NCBI RefSeq assembly: GCF_042662685.1
Contig: NZ_JBHSYO010000002.1
Coordinates: 398,601-462,600 of the forward strand
DNA from: Pseudobowmanella zhangzhouensis
GTDB lineage: Bacteria > Pseudomonadota > Gammaproteobacteria > Enterobacterales > Alteromonadaceae
Length of the DNA stretch: 64,000 nt
Reading direction: 5' to 3'
Shown here: piece after piece, positions 26,221 to 35,351 of the stretch
Position numbering within the stretch: the first letter of the stretch is position 1
Layout: every line of letters begins with the position of its first letter
Translations under genes and position numbers: made by a program
The notes under the pieces: generated by a model
The model's database searches: none
What the model was told of the DNA's origin: nothing
Seen by the model: the letters and a program-made list of their open reading frames with translations, nothing else

Positions 26221-27087
26221 ATGCCACTGTTATTCGTTATTACCCTGCTTTGGGCGTTTTCTTTTAGTTTGATTGGTGTGTATTTGTCTGGGCAGGTAGA
26301 TGCCTGGTTTTCTGTATTAAGTCGAATCCTGCTGGCGACGCTGGTGTTTTTGCCTTTTTTGAAGCCCCGTCTGCTGGTAAGTAAAGACATCGCCTTACTG
26401 ATGGGTGCCGGTGCAATCCAGCTTGGGCTGATGTATAGCTTTTATTACCACAGTTTTCTGTTCCTCAGTGTGCCGGAGGTATTGCTGTTTACAGTGATGA
26501 CGCCAATTTATGTCACGCTGGTTAATGACCTGCTGGATAAACAGTTTCATCCACGTTTCTTGCTCGCCGCCGCCGTGGCTACGTTGGGAGCGATAGCTAT
26601 TCGTTATGATGGTATCAACGAGAATTTCGTAACCGGCTTGCTGCTGGTACAAGGCGCTAACCTGTGCTTTGCCACCGGTCAGGTATTGTATAAACGTCAG
26701 TTTTCACAGCGGAATATTCCTCAGCACAGTGTGTTTGGCTGGTTTTTTGTGGGTGCCAGCATGGTTGCGATCATTTGTTATGCGCTGTTTGGTAATCCTG
26801 AGAGATTGCCACAAACCACCACCCAATGGGGGGTACTGGTTTACCTGGGCGTGATTGCCTCAGGGCTGGGTTACTTTGGCTGGAATAAAGGCGCCACGCA
26901 GGTTGACGTCGGAACACTGGCGGTGATGAATAACCTGCTGATCCCGGCGGGGATTGTGGTGAATGTGCTGATATGGAACCGGGATGCCGATCTGCTGCGC
27001 TTAGCCCTCGGCGGTGGAATTATTTTACTGGCACTAGCATTCAACTCGCCAAATTTGGGTAAAACCAGAATTGCTGATAACCCATAA
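26221..27087 (+). CDS. EamA/DMT-family transporter
   Basis: A 288-residue membrane protein with ten hydrophobic segments arranged as two EamA repeats (MPLLFVITLLWAFSFSLIGV... and VTGLLLVQGANLCFATGQVL...). Conserved family features are SRILLATLVFLPF and YLGVIASGLGYFGWNKGA. Drug/metabolite transporters of this type export amino acids or other small metabolites; the sequence does not tell the substrate. It stands alone, convergent with the next gene with 4 bases between stops. Confidence 0.88.
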   Translation: MPLLFVITLLWAFSFSLIGVYLSGQVDAWFSVLSRILLATLVFLPFLKPRLLVSKDIALLMGAGAIQLGLMYSFYYHSFLFLSVPEVLLFTVMTPIYVTLVNDLLDKQFHPRFLLAAAVATLGAIAIRYDGINENFVTGLLLVQGANLCFATGQVLYKRQFSQRNIPQHSVFGWFFVGASMVAIICYALFGNPERLPQTTTQWGVLVYLGVIASGLGYFGWNKGATQVDVGTLAVMNNLLIPAGIVVNVLIWNRDADLLRLALGGGIILLALAFNSPNLGKTRIADNP

Positions 27088-27091
27088 CCTA

Positions 27092-27331
27092 TTACCTATT
27101 GCGTACTTTCTCAATAATAAAACTGACCAGTACATAGAAAAAAATAATCCAGCAGCCTACGGACAATATCAAACAGGGATAAGCCAATTGAGGCACCTCA
27201 GAGTGAAACCCAGCGTATGAAAAAACCGCGGAAATCAATCCGAAAGACAGGGACATCAAGAATAAATCTGTGTTAAATACTGCCAAAGGGGCAGCCGTTT
27301 TAGCTGCATAGTGTTTGAATTTGAAGGTCAT
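27092..27331 (-). CDS. Small two-segment membrane protein
   Basis: A 79-residue protein with two hydrophobic segments (LFLMSLSFGLISAVFSYAG and LILSVGCWIIFFYVLVSFII) and a basic C-terminus KVRNR. I do not recognise a family. GGGGGCAAGG precedes the ATG at 27331, and the gene follows the TonB_C-like gene by 15 bases, so it is likely the last gene of the mrp-dcd cluster. Confidence 0.65.
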   Translation of the reverse strand: MTFKFKHYAAKTAAPLAVFNTDLFLMSLSFGLISAVFSYAGFHSEVPQLAYPCLILSVGCWIIFFYVLVSFIIEKVRNR

Positions 27332-27346
27332 CCTTGCCCCCGATTC

Positions 27347-27685
27347 TTAGAAATTTCTTTCGTATACCAACTCGACAATTTTCTCACAGGGTTTGTCCGG
27401 CTGGTTAAAGGTTGTGTTGGCGATTGTGCGCCGCGCCGCCCTCAGAAATATGCGTGAGTTAGATTCCAAGACTCGAATATCGCTCGTCTTGCCATCTTTT
27501 TGCACTACAAATTTAATACGAAAATAATGACGAACTTGACCGTCATTGCTTAGCCCACCGGCTGGAGCCCCCGGCCAGATCAATTCTAAAGGTTTTTCGG
27601 GCTGAATTAATTCCGGACACGGCGTAAGCTCGTATTTTTCATTAATGACGGTACTAGCCAGCGCCAATATGAGCAAACCGACCAA
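27347..27685 (-). CDS. Small secreted or anchored protein with a TonB C-terminal-like domain
   Basis: A 112-residue product: short hydrophobic start (MVGLLILALASTVI) followed by a domain with RIKFVVQKDGKTSDIRVLES and RAARRTIANTTFNQP, the pattern of the TonB C-terminal fold (beta strand, conserved Asp/Gly turn, helix, final strand). It lacks the Pro-rich spacer of a true TonB. The start is a TTG at 27685 that directly abuts the dcd stop, suggesting translation coupled to dcd. Function is unknown. Confidence 0.65.
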   Translation of the reverse strand: MVGLLILALASTVINEKYELTPCPELIQPEKPLELIWPGAPAGGLSNDGQVRHYFRIKFVVQKDGKTSDIRVLESNSRIFLRAARRTIANTTFNQPDKPCEKIVELVYERNF

Positions 27686-28279
27686 TTACTTATCCGCTTC
27701 GTCCTGATTTATCCTGCTGGCCACGGCGCCTGCCTGATCTTTATACTTGGCATCAACCCGCGCGTTGTATGGCTTCTCAGCCGGACCGGAGATTTTCTCA
27801 AAGCTCAACGCACCAATTTTCATGAGTGGGCGCAGCGCCAGTGGGAGCTTACCGCTATTGAAAAACTCCAGCACGATATTGCCATGCCAGCCCGGATCGA
27901 TGCGGTGTGCGGTTACGTGCACCATTAAACCCAAACGCGCCAGCGATGAGCGCCCATCCAGCCAGCCGACAATATCCGCTGGCAGAGTGATTGACTCATG
28001 GGTAATCGCCAGTGCCAGTTCACCCGGGTGCAGGAAAAACGCCTGATCGTCTTTCAGCACGATTTCATCGCTCATTACCGAGTCCAGTGCCGCCTGTACT
28101 TCGGCTTTCGGGCCGCTTAAGTCGATATAAGGTGCCTGATGATCCTGAAACACGCGAAACTTGTTACCCAGACGAATATCCACGGTCACACCACTGATCA
28201 TACTGTCAGAAAGGGGTGGCTCAATCTTGATAATGCCAGCGTCCAGATGTTCCTTGATATGGGTATCGCACAAGCGCAT
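27686..28279 (-). CDS. dcd: dCTP deaminase
   Basis: Converts dCTP to dUTP to feed thymidylate synthesis. The 197-residue protein begins MRLCDTHIKEHLDAGIIKIEP and contains the trimer active-site block GWLDGRSSLARLGLMVHVTAHRIDPGWHG (split here only by description), together with SGVTVDIRLGNKFRVF. Length is near the 193 of E. coli. It lies downstream of mrp with 61 bases between, an order found in several gammaproteobacteria. Confidence 0.96.
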   Translation of the reverse strand: MRLCDTHIKEHLDAGIIKIEPPLSDSMISGVTVDIRLGNKFRVFQDHQAPYIDLSGPKAEVQAALDSVMSDEIVLKDDQAFFLHPGELALAITHESITLPADIVGWLDGRSSLARLGLMVHVTAHRIDPGWHGNIVLEFFNSGKLPLALRPLMKIGALSFEKISGPAEKPYNARVDAKYKDQAGAVASRINQDEADK

Positions 28280-28340
28280 GATTTTTCTCTTTCTTCTAAT
28301 GATTTAGGCGGTTTTCGCGGTAGCGGTTATTAAACCCCAG

Positions 28341-29363
28341 TTAATCCTGGTTGTGTACCGGAATTTTCGCTCCGGCCTGCACAGAACGTAAATACAAGGC
28401 TTTCGCCAGTGCACGGGCGGCTTGTCGATAGCTGGCACTCAACGGGCTATCCGGCTCGGCCACCAGCAACGGCGTACCATCATCGGCATGCTGACGGATC
28501 TGAATATCCAGCGGCAATTGCCCCAATAACGGTACACTACGCTGCTGCGCGAGCTTCTTACCGCCATCGGTGGCAAACAAGTAGTCTTTATGCCCACAGG
28601 CACGGCATTGGTAGTAACTCATGTTTTCAACCACGCCCAGCACAGGCACGTTCACCTGTTCAAACATGGCAATGCCCTTGGTGGCATCGGCCAACGCTAA
28701 ATCTTGAGGGGTGGTGACAATCACCGCGCCGCTGACCGGTATTTGCTGAGCCAGCGTCAGCTGAATATCACCGGTGCCCGGTGGCATATCAATCAACAGA
28801 TAATCCAGATCCGGCCATAACGTCTCGCGCAACATCTGCATCAGCGCTTTACTCGCCATCGGGCCGCGCCATACGGTGGCTTTGTCCGCCTCAACCAGAT
28901 AGCCGATGGAATTGGCCACCAATCCATGAGCCTGATTCGGGTGCATATGTTTGTCATCCGGGCTGGTTGGATATTGGCCGGCATTACCCAGCATGATTGG
29001 AATAGACGGCCCATAAATGTCCGCATCCAGAATCCCGACCCGCGCCCCTTCCTGAAATAGTGCAAACGCAAGATTCACCGTGGTGGCCGACTTACCGACC
29101 CCACCTTTACCGGATGTCACCGCAATTATATTTTTCACTCCCGGCACAGGCGCGGTGTTAGCGGCTACTGCAGTCACCGCCTGGCTAATCTGTACGTTAC
29201 CGCCAAGCGCCTGCTTAAGTTCCTCGTGGCGCGACTGACAGGCAAATGGCACGATCACGTTATTGCCTTGTGGCCAATTGGTTACCTGTTGCTCAGTAAG
29301 GCCAAAAAATGCGGCCAAATCTGGCAGAAATGTTGCTGCCGGGGCTTTTTTGCCAAAAAACAT
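28341..29363 (-). CDS. mrp: Iron-sulfur cluster carrier protein Mrp/ApbC
   Basis: P-loop ATPase that binds and transfers Fe-S clusters. The 340-residue protein has the deviant Walker A SGKGGVGKSATTVNL at about 84, the switch DADIYGPSIP, Walker B LLIDMPPGTGD and a CRACGH motif near residue 255 providing the bridging cysteines. The N-terminal 75 residues are only loosely related to the usual MIP18-like domain. It is divergent from metG, the same arrangement as in E. coli. Confidence 0.94.
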   Translation of the reverse strand: MFFGKKAPAATFLPDLAAFFGLTEQQVTNWPQGNNVIVPFACQSRHEELKQALGGNVQISQAVTAVAANTAPVPGVKNIIAVTSGKGGVGKSATTVNLAFALFQEGARVGILDADIYGPSIPIMLGNAGQYPTSPDDKHMHPNQAHGLVANSIGYLVEADKATVWRGPMASKALMQMLRETLWPDLDYLLIDMPPGTGDIQLTLAQQIPVSGAVIVTTPQDLALADATKGIAMFEQVNVPVLGVVENMSYYQCRACGHKDYLFATDGGKKLAQQRSVPLLGQLPLDIQIRQHADDGTPLLVAEPDSPLSASYRQAARALAKALYLRSVQAGAKIPVHNQD

Positions 29364-29472
29364 GCACTACCCTTGTGTAAAACTGAAATTTCGATGCAAA
29401 AAAAGGTGGATTTGGGTAACATCACCCACCTTTATTTTGACCTAATTTAGAACCGGAAAACACAGTACCGCT

Positions 29473-31494
29473 ATGACTCCACGCAAAATTCTTGTCACCA
29501 GTGCCCTGCCCTATGCGAACGGCTCCATTCACCTTGGCCATTTGCTTGAGCATATTCAAACCGATATCTGGACAAGATTCCAACGAATGCGTGGCCATCA
29601 ATGTTACAGCGTATGCGCCGACGATGCGCACGGTACCCCTGTAATGCTCAAAGCGCAGGAGCTTGGTATTACGCCGGAAGAAATGGTCAGCCGTACCCGC
29701 GCGGAACACCATCAGGATCTGCTGGATTTCCATATCGCTTACGACAATTACTACGTGACTCACTCGGATGAGAACCGTGAACTGTGTGAGCTGATTTATA
29801 ACCGCTTGAATGAAAACGGCTATATCGCTCGTCGCACTATCAGCCAGTTGTTCGATCCGGAAAAGCAGATGTTCCTGCCGGATCGTTTCGTTAAAGGCAC
29901 GTGTCCGAAGTGTGGTGCCGAAGATCAGAACGGCGACAGCTGTGACGTGTGCAGCGCCACATACGATCCAACCGAAATGAAAAACCCGCGATCGGTGATC
30001 TCCGGTGCGACACCAGTGTTGAAAGACTCCGAGCACCTGTTTTTCGATCTGCCGCAATTCAGCGATATGCTGCAGGACTGGATGAAAGCCGGCGCAATAC
30101 AGGCGGAAATGGCCAACAAGCTGCAAGAATGGTTCGCCGATGGTCTGCAACAGTGGGACATCAGCCGTGACGCGCCTTACTTTGGTTTCGAGATTCCGGG
30201 CGCGCCGGGCAAATACTTCTATGTGTGGTTGGATGCACCGGTTGGCTACATGGCCAGCTTTAAAAATTACTGCGACCAACATAACCTCAACTTCGACGAG
30301 TACTGGGCAAAAGACTCCAGCGCCGAGCTGTACCACTTTATTGGTAAAGACATTACCTATTTCCACAGCCTGTTCTGGCCAGCCATGCTGGAAGGAGCCG
30401 GGTTCCGCAAACCTACCGGCGTCAATGTACACGGATTCGTAACGGTAAATGGCTCAAAAATGTCCAAGTCCAAGGGCACCTTCATTAAAGGCCGAACCTA
30501 TCTGGATCATTTAAACCCGGAATACCTGCGCTATTACTTTGCCAGCAAACTGAATGACGGCATCACCGACATCGACCTGAACTTTGAAGACTTCGTTAAT
30601 AAGGTCAATGCCGATCTGGTTGGCAAAGTGGTGAACATTGCCAGCCGTTGTGCCAGCTTTATCAACAAGCGTTTTGACAATACGCTGTCAGCCAATGTGC
30701 TGGAGCCACAACTGGTGGCGGAATTCCAGCAGGCCGCTGAGCAAATTGCGGACTATTACGAAAAACGCCAATACAATCGCGCCGTACGCGACATCATGGC
30801 GCTGGCGGACAAAGCCAATCAGTTTATTGATGCCAATGCCCCATGGGTAACTATCAAAGACGAGACAAAACAACAGTTTACCCACGATGTGTGCTCACTG
30901 GGGATCAACCTGTTCCGTATCTTGCTGGTTTACCTGAAACCGGTCCTGCCGGCATTGACCGCCGAAGCAGAAGCCTTCCTGAATGACACCCTGAGCTGGG
31001 ACAGTGCACAGCAACTGTTAACCAACCATGAAGTAAGCAAATTTAAAGCGCTGATGCAGCGTGTAGAAACGAGCAAAGTTGACGCCATGATTGAAGATTC
31101 TAAAGAAAACCTGCAACCCACTGGCACTGTCGCTCCCGACTCAGAATTAAGCAAAGATCCTATCAGCGACACCATCGAGTTTGCGGACTTTGCCAAGATT
31201 GACCTGCGTGTGGCTTTGATCGCTAAAGCCGAACATGTGGAAGGCGCAGAAAAACTGTTGCGTCTGGAGCTGGATTTAGGCGGCGAAACCCGCCAGGTCT
31301 TTGCCGGTATTAAGTCCGCTTATCAGCCAGAAGACCTGCAGGGCAAACTGACGCTGATGGTTGCCAACCTGGCACCGCGTAAAATGCGCTTCGGTGTTTC
31401 CGAGGGTATGGTGCTGGCAGCAGGCCCGGGTGGCAAAGATTTATGGGTGATGGAGCCCCACGCCGGTGCCAAACCAGGCATGCGGGTTAAATAA
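29473..31494 (+). CDS. metG: Methionyl-tRNA synthetase
   Basis: Class I aminoacyl-tRNA synthetase that charges initiator and elongator tRNA-Met. The 673-residue protein shows the HIGH-type motif in YANGSIHLGHLLEH, a zinc-binding knuckle (CPKCGAEDQNGDSCDVC), the KMSKS loop in NGSKMSKSKGTF, and a C-terminal EMAP/Trbp111-like tRNA-binding domain (FAKIDLRVALIAKAEHVEGA ... PRKMRFGVSEGMVLAA) that gives dimeric enzymes. Length matches E. coli MetG (677). A terminator-like hairpin lies in its short leader (about 29405-29437). Confidence 0.98.
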   Translation: MTPRKILVTSALPYANGSIHLGHLLEHIQTDIWTRFQRMRGHQCYSVCADDAHGTPVMLKAQELGITPEEMVSRTRAEHHQDLLDFHIAYDNYYVTHSDENRELCELIYNRLNENGYIARRTISQLFDPEKQMFLPDRFVKGTCPKCGAEDQNGDSCDVCSATYDPTEMKNPRSVISGATPVLKDSEHLFFDLPQFSDMLQDWMKAGAIQAEMANKLQEWFADGLQQWDISRDAPYFGFEIPGAPGKYFYVWLDAPVGYMASFKNYCDQHNLNFDEYWAKDSSAELYHFIGKDITYFHSLFWPAMLEGAGFRKPTGVNVHGFVTVNGSKMSKSKGTFIKGRTYLDHLNPEYLRYYFASKLNDGITDIDLNFEDFVNKVNADLVGKVVNIASRCASFINKRFDNTLSANVLEPQLVAEFQQAAEQIADYYEKRQYNRAVRDIMALADKANQFIDANAPWVTIKDETKQQFTHDVCSLGINLFRILLVYLKPVLPALTAEAEAFLNDTLSWDSAQQLLTNHEVSKFKALMQRVETSKVDAMIEDSKENLQPTGTVAPDSELSKDPISDTIEFADFAKIDLRVALIAKAEHVEGAEKLLRLELDLGGETRQVFAGIKSAYQPEDLQGKLTLMVANLAPRKMRFGVSEGMVLAAGPGGKDLWVMEPHAGAKPGMRVK

Positions 31495-31513
31495 CCCATC
31501 CAAACCAATAATC

Positions 31514-31538
31514 AGCCGGGCCCTGCCCGGCTTTTTTA
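31514..31538 (+). terminator. metG terminator
   Basis: AGCCGGGC and GCCCGGCT around CCT, followed by six T. Confidence 0.92.
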
Positions 31539-31586
31539 TATCTTTTGCCGCCGAGATAAAACGTGGCTTACCGTGCGACACAACTT

Positions 31587-31633
31587 ATTGAGAATAATTC
31601 TCATTTTAATTGCAATTGATAACAATTCTCATT
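31587..31633 (+). promoter_or_regulatory. Two Fur boxes upstream of the siderophore receptor
   Basis: ATTGAGAATAATTCTCATT (31587-31605) and ATTGATAACAATTCTCATT (31615-31633) both match the Fur 19-mer pattern of inverted GATAAT-type hexamers; they lie 43-90 bases ahead of the proposed start and predict iron repression of the receptor and piuC. Confidence 0.85.
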
Positions 31634-31675
31634 AACATGCATCCCGATGATAACCACAACGGGAAAATAACCATT

Positions 31676-33991
31676 ATGGCAGAGGCCAAATCACCTTCTT
31701 TGACATTGGGTGCACAAGCTATCGCAGCGGCACTTTCTTTATCCGCACCTTACGCGCTGGCGCAACAGGTTCCGGATAGCAGCGATTGTAAAGGTGACAA
31801 TCGCGAGGAATGTAAAAAGCAGCAGGAAATTGAACTGATTGAGGTGCATGGCATTCAGCATTCGGTTTATCGCTTCGATAAGTCTGGCGACCTGCGCCGC
31901 GTCGCAGATATCGTCGATACTCCGCAGACGATTACCGTGCTGACCCAGGATCAAATTCAGGAATCCGGTAAAACCGACTTGCAGGATATTCTTGCGGCGC
32001 AGTCTGGCGTGACGCTGGGCACAGGTGAAAACGGCAACGCGTTCGGTGACCGTTATATTATCCGTGGACACGAAGCGCGCAGTGACGTGTTTGTTGATGG
32101 TCTGCGTGACCCGGGCATGACAACCCGCGAAAGCTTTGCAACCGAGCGGGTTGAAATCACCAAAGGCCCCAGCTCTACCTTTGCCGGTCGCGGCAGTTCA
32201 GGCGGCGCAGTGAACAGCATCACCAAAAAAGCGTCTACCTCCTATGATTTCGGCCGGATTGATGGCGCGATTGGCAGCGATGAGCACACTCGCTTATCCG
32301 TCGACTATAACAAGCCGCTGTCCGATACCGCCGCCGTGCGTATCAATGCACTGACTGCCAGTGAAGACAAACCCGGTCGCGAAGGCATTAGCCAAAAGCG
32401 TGATGGTTTGCAGCTATCCGGCGTGTATGAACCCAGCGATAGCCTGAATTTCGTTGGCGATGTTTACCTGCTTAACGCCAAAAACCGTCCTGATCTGGGT
32501 AGCTTCCAACAATCCGATACACGCAAGCCGTTAAAAGACATTCCGGTTTATGCCCAGGACGAAGACTTCCTCAATTCAGAAGTACAAACCTTTACTCTGC
32601 GCAGTGACTGGCAAATCAACGGTACCGTTCGCTTCTATAACGCGACGCGGGTTGGTAAAACTGAAAATGGTTATATCACCACGGGTGCGCGCGGCAGCAC
32701 ACGTGATGCCTCCGACCCCACCGCACCAGGTGCCAGCACCATTAGCTTATCAACCCACCAGGGCTGGCAGGATGTCAGTTACTGGACCACCCAGTTCAAC
32801 CTGTTTGTAGATACCAATTGGGCCAATATGTCGCACAAATGGGTATTGGGTGTGGAATACACCGATGAGTCAGTCGATAACGGCGTGTATGACATCAGCT
32901 ATGGGAACGCGGGTAACTGTTTTGTACCGGGGCGAAATGGCGTGTCTCAGGCCTATTGTGCAACCGATGCTGACGGCAATGCACTGGCCAATATCAATCA
33001 ACTCATGGCGCGCAGCTACAGCAAAGGCGCCTATGACGCCAGATTTGATATCGAAACCATCTCAGTGTATCTGATGGACACCGTGGCCCTGACTGAGCAA
33101 TGGAACCTGTTCTTTGGCCTGCGTCAGGATAGCTTTGACTATGCCAATGACACGGTAAGTCGTGGCACGGAAAACCTCTACGCCTATTCCGACAGTATCT
33201 ACAACGGCCATTTAGGTGTGGTGTACGATATCAGCGAAGATGGCAATGTCTACCTGACCTACAGCACCGCGACCAACATCAATGGCGGCGAATCAGACTT
33301 AGGGGCCAACTGCGGTTACGGCGGGATTTGCGGCGATCCGGAACAGGCGCGAATGGCAGACCCGGAAACGGTAGAAAACATCGAATTGGGTACCAAATGG
33401 ATGGTATTTGATGACAGCCTGATGTTCAGCGCGGCGATTTTCCAGATGACCAAAGGCGATGTAATGGAGTCGGTCGGTGACGCCTACTCCACCCTTGGCA
33501 CACTCAACACGGGTAAAAACCGTGTTAAAGGTTATGAAATTGGCCTGGTCGGTGACATTACTGAACAACTGAGCGTACAAATGACCTGGGCAGATATGTC
33601 GTCAGAAGTGCTGGATTCAGTCAACGATGCCAACATTGGCTTAGCCCTGTCCAACTTTGCCGATAAGAGTTTCTACCTGCAACTGCGCTATCAACCCAGT
33701 GAGCAGTTTGCCTTTGGTGGGGATTTCTCTTATCAAAGCGAAATGTATGGTGGCCAGCCAGATACCGCCGCCACGTTTGATACCACGCTCAACGATTATC
33801 GCGTCGTGGTGCCGTCTTACTCGGTGGTCAATCTGTTTGCCAACTATTACCTTAGCGAACAACTGACACTGCGCCTTAATGTGGGTAACGTGATGGACAA
33901 AGAATACTGGACAGCCGCATATCGTTCAGGCTCATTTATGTACCTTGGCGATGGTCGCAGCACCCGCCTGACTGTCAATTACACCTTCTAA
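31676..33991 (+). CDS. TonB-dependent siderophore receptor, Fiu/PiuA-like
   Basis: Outer-membrane beta-barrel receptor of 771 residues for catecholate-type ferric siderophores. A signal peptide (ALSLSAPYALAQ) precedes the plug domain: DIVDTPQTITVLTQDQIQES, SGVTLGTGENGNAFGDRYIIRG, and RVEITKGPSSTFAGRGSSGG. The barrel follows, with YTDES, DPETVENIELGTKW and the last strand TRLTVNYTF ending in Phe, as required for BAM recognition. I place the start at 31676, where GGGA precedes and the signal peptide begins; the frame is open upstream to a TTG at 31610 but that lies inside the Fur boxes. The fiu-piuC order and the Fur boxes support an iron-uptake role. Confidence 0.92.
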   Translation: MAEAKSPSLTLGAQAIAAALSLSAPYALAQQVPDSSDCKGDNREECKKQQEIELIEVHGIQHSVYRFDKSGDLRRVADIVDTPQTITVLTQDQIQESGKTDLQDILAAQSGVTLGTGENGNAFGDRYIIRGHEARSDVFVDGLRDPGMTTRESFATERVEITKGPSSTFAGRGSSGGAVNSITKKASTSYDFGRIDGAIGSDEHTRLSVDYNKPLSDTAAVRINALTASEDKPGREGISQKRDGLQLSGVYEPSDSLNFVGDVYLLNAKNRPDLGSFQQSDTRKPLKDIPVYAQDEDFLNSEVQTFTLRSDWQINGTVRFYNATRVGKTENGYITTGARGSTRDASDPTAPGASTISLSTHQGWQDVSYWTTQFNLFVDTNWANMSHKWVLGVEYTDESVDNGVYDISYGNAGNCFVPGRNGVSQAYCATDADGNALANINQLMARSYSKGAYDARFDIETISVYLMDTVALTEQWNLFFGLRQDSFDYANDTVSRGTENLYAYSDSIYNGHLGVVYDISEDGNVYLTYSTATNINGGESDLGANCGYGGICGDPEQARMADPETVENIELGTKWMVFDDSLMFSAAIFQMTKGDVMESVGDAYSTLGTLNTGKNRVKGYEIGLVGDITEQLSVQMTWADMSSEVLDSVNDANIGLALSNFADKSFYLQLRYQPSEQFAFGGDFSYQSEMYGGQPDTAATFDTTLNDYRVVVPSYSVVNLFANYYLSEQLTLRLNVGNVMDKEYWTAAYRSGSFMYLGDGRSTRLTVNYTF

Positions 33992-34005
33992 CAGGACTGG
34001 CCCAT

Positions 34006-34686
34006 ATGGTGATTATTAAAAATTTGCTCAGCGCACAGGAAGTGCAAGCATATCGGGAGCGTCTGCGTGAACATGACTGGCAGGATGGCAAAGCCACCGC
34101 CATGGGCATGGCCGCTCAGGTCAAACGCAACCGCCAGGCCGATGCCAGTGACAGCAACATTCGTGAACTGGCTAATCACCTGTTGGGCCGCATGGGCGAC
34201 ACCCCCAAGTTAATCTCCGCTGCATTACCGCAGCGGATTTTTCCGCCGGTGTTTAATCAATATGGCGAATGTGAGGAATATGGCTATCACGTGGATGCGG
34301 CAATTATGCGCATCCCGGGCAGTCATGAGGTACTGCGCAGCGACATGTCCATGACCTTATTTTTATCCGAACCGGATGAGTATGAAGGTGGTGAGCTGGT
34401 CATTGCCACCGACTATGGTGAGGAACGGGTCAAGCTGGCCGCCGGTGATGCGGTGGTTTATCCGTCACGCAGTTTGCACAAGGTAACGGCTGTCACAAAA
34501 GGAACGCGGATTGCCGCGATTACCTGGATGCAAAGTATGGTCAGCGATGTGACGCTCAGAGACAATTTGTTTCAGCTGGATCAAGCCATTCAGGGCTTGA
34601 TATCAGAGGGGAAATCCAGCCGCGAGCAACTGGATAAACTGCATTATGTTTACCACAACCTGATCCGACAGTTTGCTCAGGTGTAA
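34006..34686 (+). CDS. piuC: Fe(II)/2-oxoglutarate-dependent dioxygenase, PiuC/YbiX family
   Basis: A 226-residue hydroxylase of the prolyl-4-hydroxylase fold. The iron ligands are HxD (His95, Asp97 in YGYHVDAAIM) and His158 (SRSLHKVTAV); Arg168 in GTRIAAITW would bind 2-oxoglutarate. The FPPVFNQYGECEEYG block and the C-terminal LDKLHYVYHNLIRQFA are typical of YbiX. It follows the receptor gene by 14 bases, the same pair as fiu-ybiX in E. coli and piuA-piuC in Pseudomonas. It is probably co-regulated by Fur. Its natural substrate is not known. Confidence 0.93.
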   Translation: MVIIKNLLSAQEVQAYRERLREHDWQDGKATAMGMAAQVKRNRQADASDSNIRELANHLLGRMGDTPKLISAALPQRIFPPVFNQYGECEEYGYHVDAAIMRIPGSHEVLRSDMSMTLFLSEPDEYEGGELVIATDYGEERVKLAAGDAVVYPSRSLHKVTAVTKGTRIAAITWMQSMVSDVTLRDNLFQLDQAIQGLISEGKSSREQLDKLHYVYHNLIRQFAQV

Positions 34687-34705
34687 TCAACCCCACCTTG
34701 CTTAC

Positions 34706-34737
34706 AAAAAAAGCCGCAATTTTTGCGGCTTTTTTAT
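34706..34737. terminator. piuC terminator
   Basis: AAGCCGCAA/TTGCGGCTT stem inside an A-run and T-run, usable from both sides. Confidence 0.9.
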
Positions 34738-34772
34738 TTACCTGCGTCGGTGTAATCACCGCATAAACATCA

Positions 34773-34991
34773 TCAATAAGTAGAATTCGGGGTGATATCC
34801 GGGTTGATATCACCACCGACTTCTTCCGGATCAATATCGTGTTCCAGCAACACATTTCGCACTGCCTCTATTTGATCCAATACAATCTGATAGCGCTCAC
34901 CATATTCATAGCGCGTGACTTCAATTGGCTTAGGCATATAAGTAAAGGCAATCATCAGGGCCTGCAACTGATCGTCATTCATTTTGCTCAT
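34773..34991 (-). CDS. Small acidic hypothetical protein
   Basis: A 72-residue protein beginning MSKMNDDQLQALMIAFTYMP, predicted mostly helical, with an acidic tail (HDIDPEEVGGDINPDI). The start at 34991 is chosen because GGAGA sits five bases upstream; an ATG at 35021 would overlap the preceding gene. I do not recognise the family. It follows the VF530-like gene by 14 bases and may share its transcript. Confidence 0.6.
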   Translation of the reverse strand: MSKMNDDQLQALMIAFTYMPKPIEVTRYEYGERYQIVLDQIEAVRNVLLEHDIDPEEVGGDINPDITPNSTY

Positions 34992-35005
34992 ATCTGTCTC
35001 CGGCG

Positions 35006-35239
35006 TTATTTTTGTAGCCATGGCGAGTTTACAAACGTCGCCAGATACAGTTGCTCGACTTTGCTGCGCGCCCAGGGAGTGCGACGCAAAAACTTAAGCG
35101 ATGACTTGACCGACGGGTCACTGCGAAAACAATTAATTTCAATTCTGGCCGCCAGACCATCCCAGCCATAATGCTGTTGTAAATCCGTGACGATTTTTTC
35201 CAGTTTCACACCGTGAAGCGGGTTATTTTGCTGTTGCAT
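35006..35239 (-). CDS. VF530-type DNA-binding protein (DUF2132)
   Basis: A 77-residue protein with the family pattern NNPLHGVKLEKIVTDLQQHYGW, INCFRSDPSVKSSLKFLRRTPWAR and KVEQLYL. The prototype VF530 of Vibrio fischeri has a compact helical fold and was described as DNA binding; cellular function is unknown. Small acidic ORF follows downstream. Confidence 0.85.
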   Translation of the reverse strand: MQQQNNPLHGVKLEKIVTDLQQHYGWDGLAARIEINCFRSDPSVKSSLKFLRRTPWARSKVEQLYLATFVNSPWLQK

Positions 35240-35351
35240 GCAGACTGTCCGGTTGGAAGCTTAATTAACCCATTGTACCTCAAACTTGGCCGCAAAAGCC
35301 CACATCAACAGGTTGGCAACGTCGCTTGCAGCCCCGTTGAAAATCAGAGGT

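Noticed and set aside
29364..29472. T-box or SAM-type riboswitch upstream of metG
   Set aside because: The leader is too short and shows none of the conserved cores; only a simple hairpin is present.
31610..31675. Upstream TTG start for the siderophore receptor
   Set aside because: It lies inside the Fur boxes, lacks a ribosome site, and puts residues ahead of the signal peptide.
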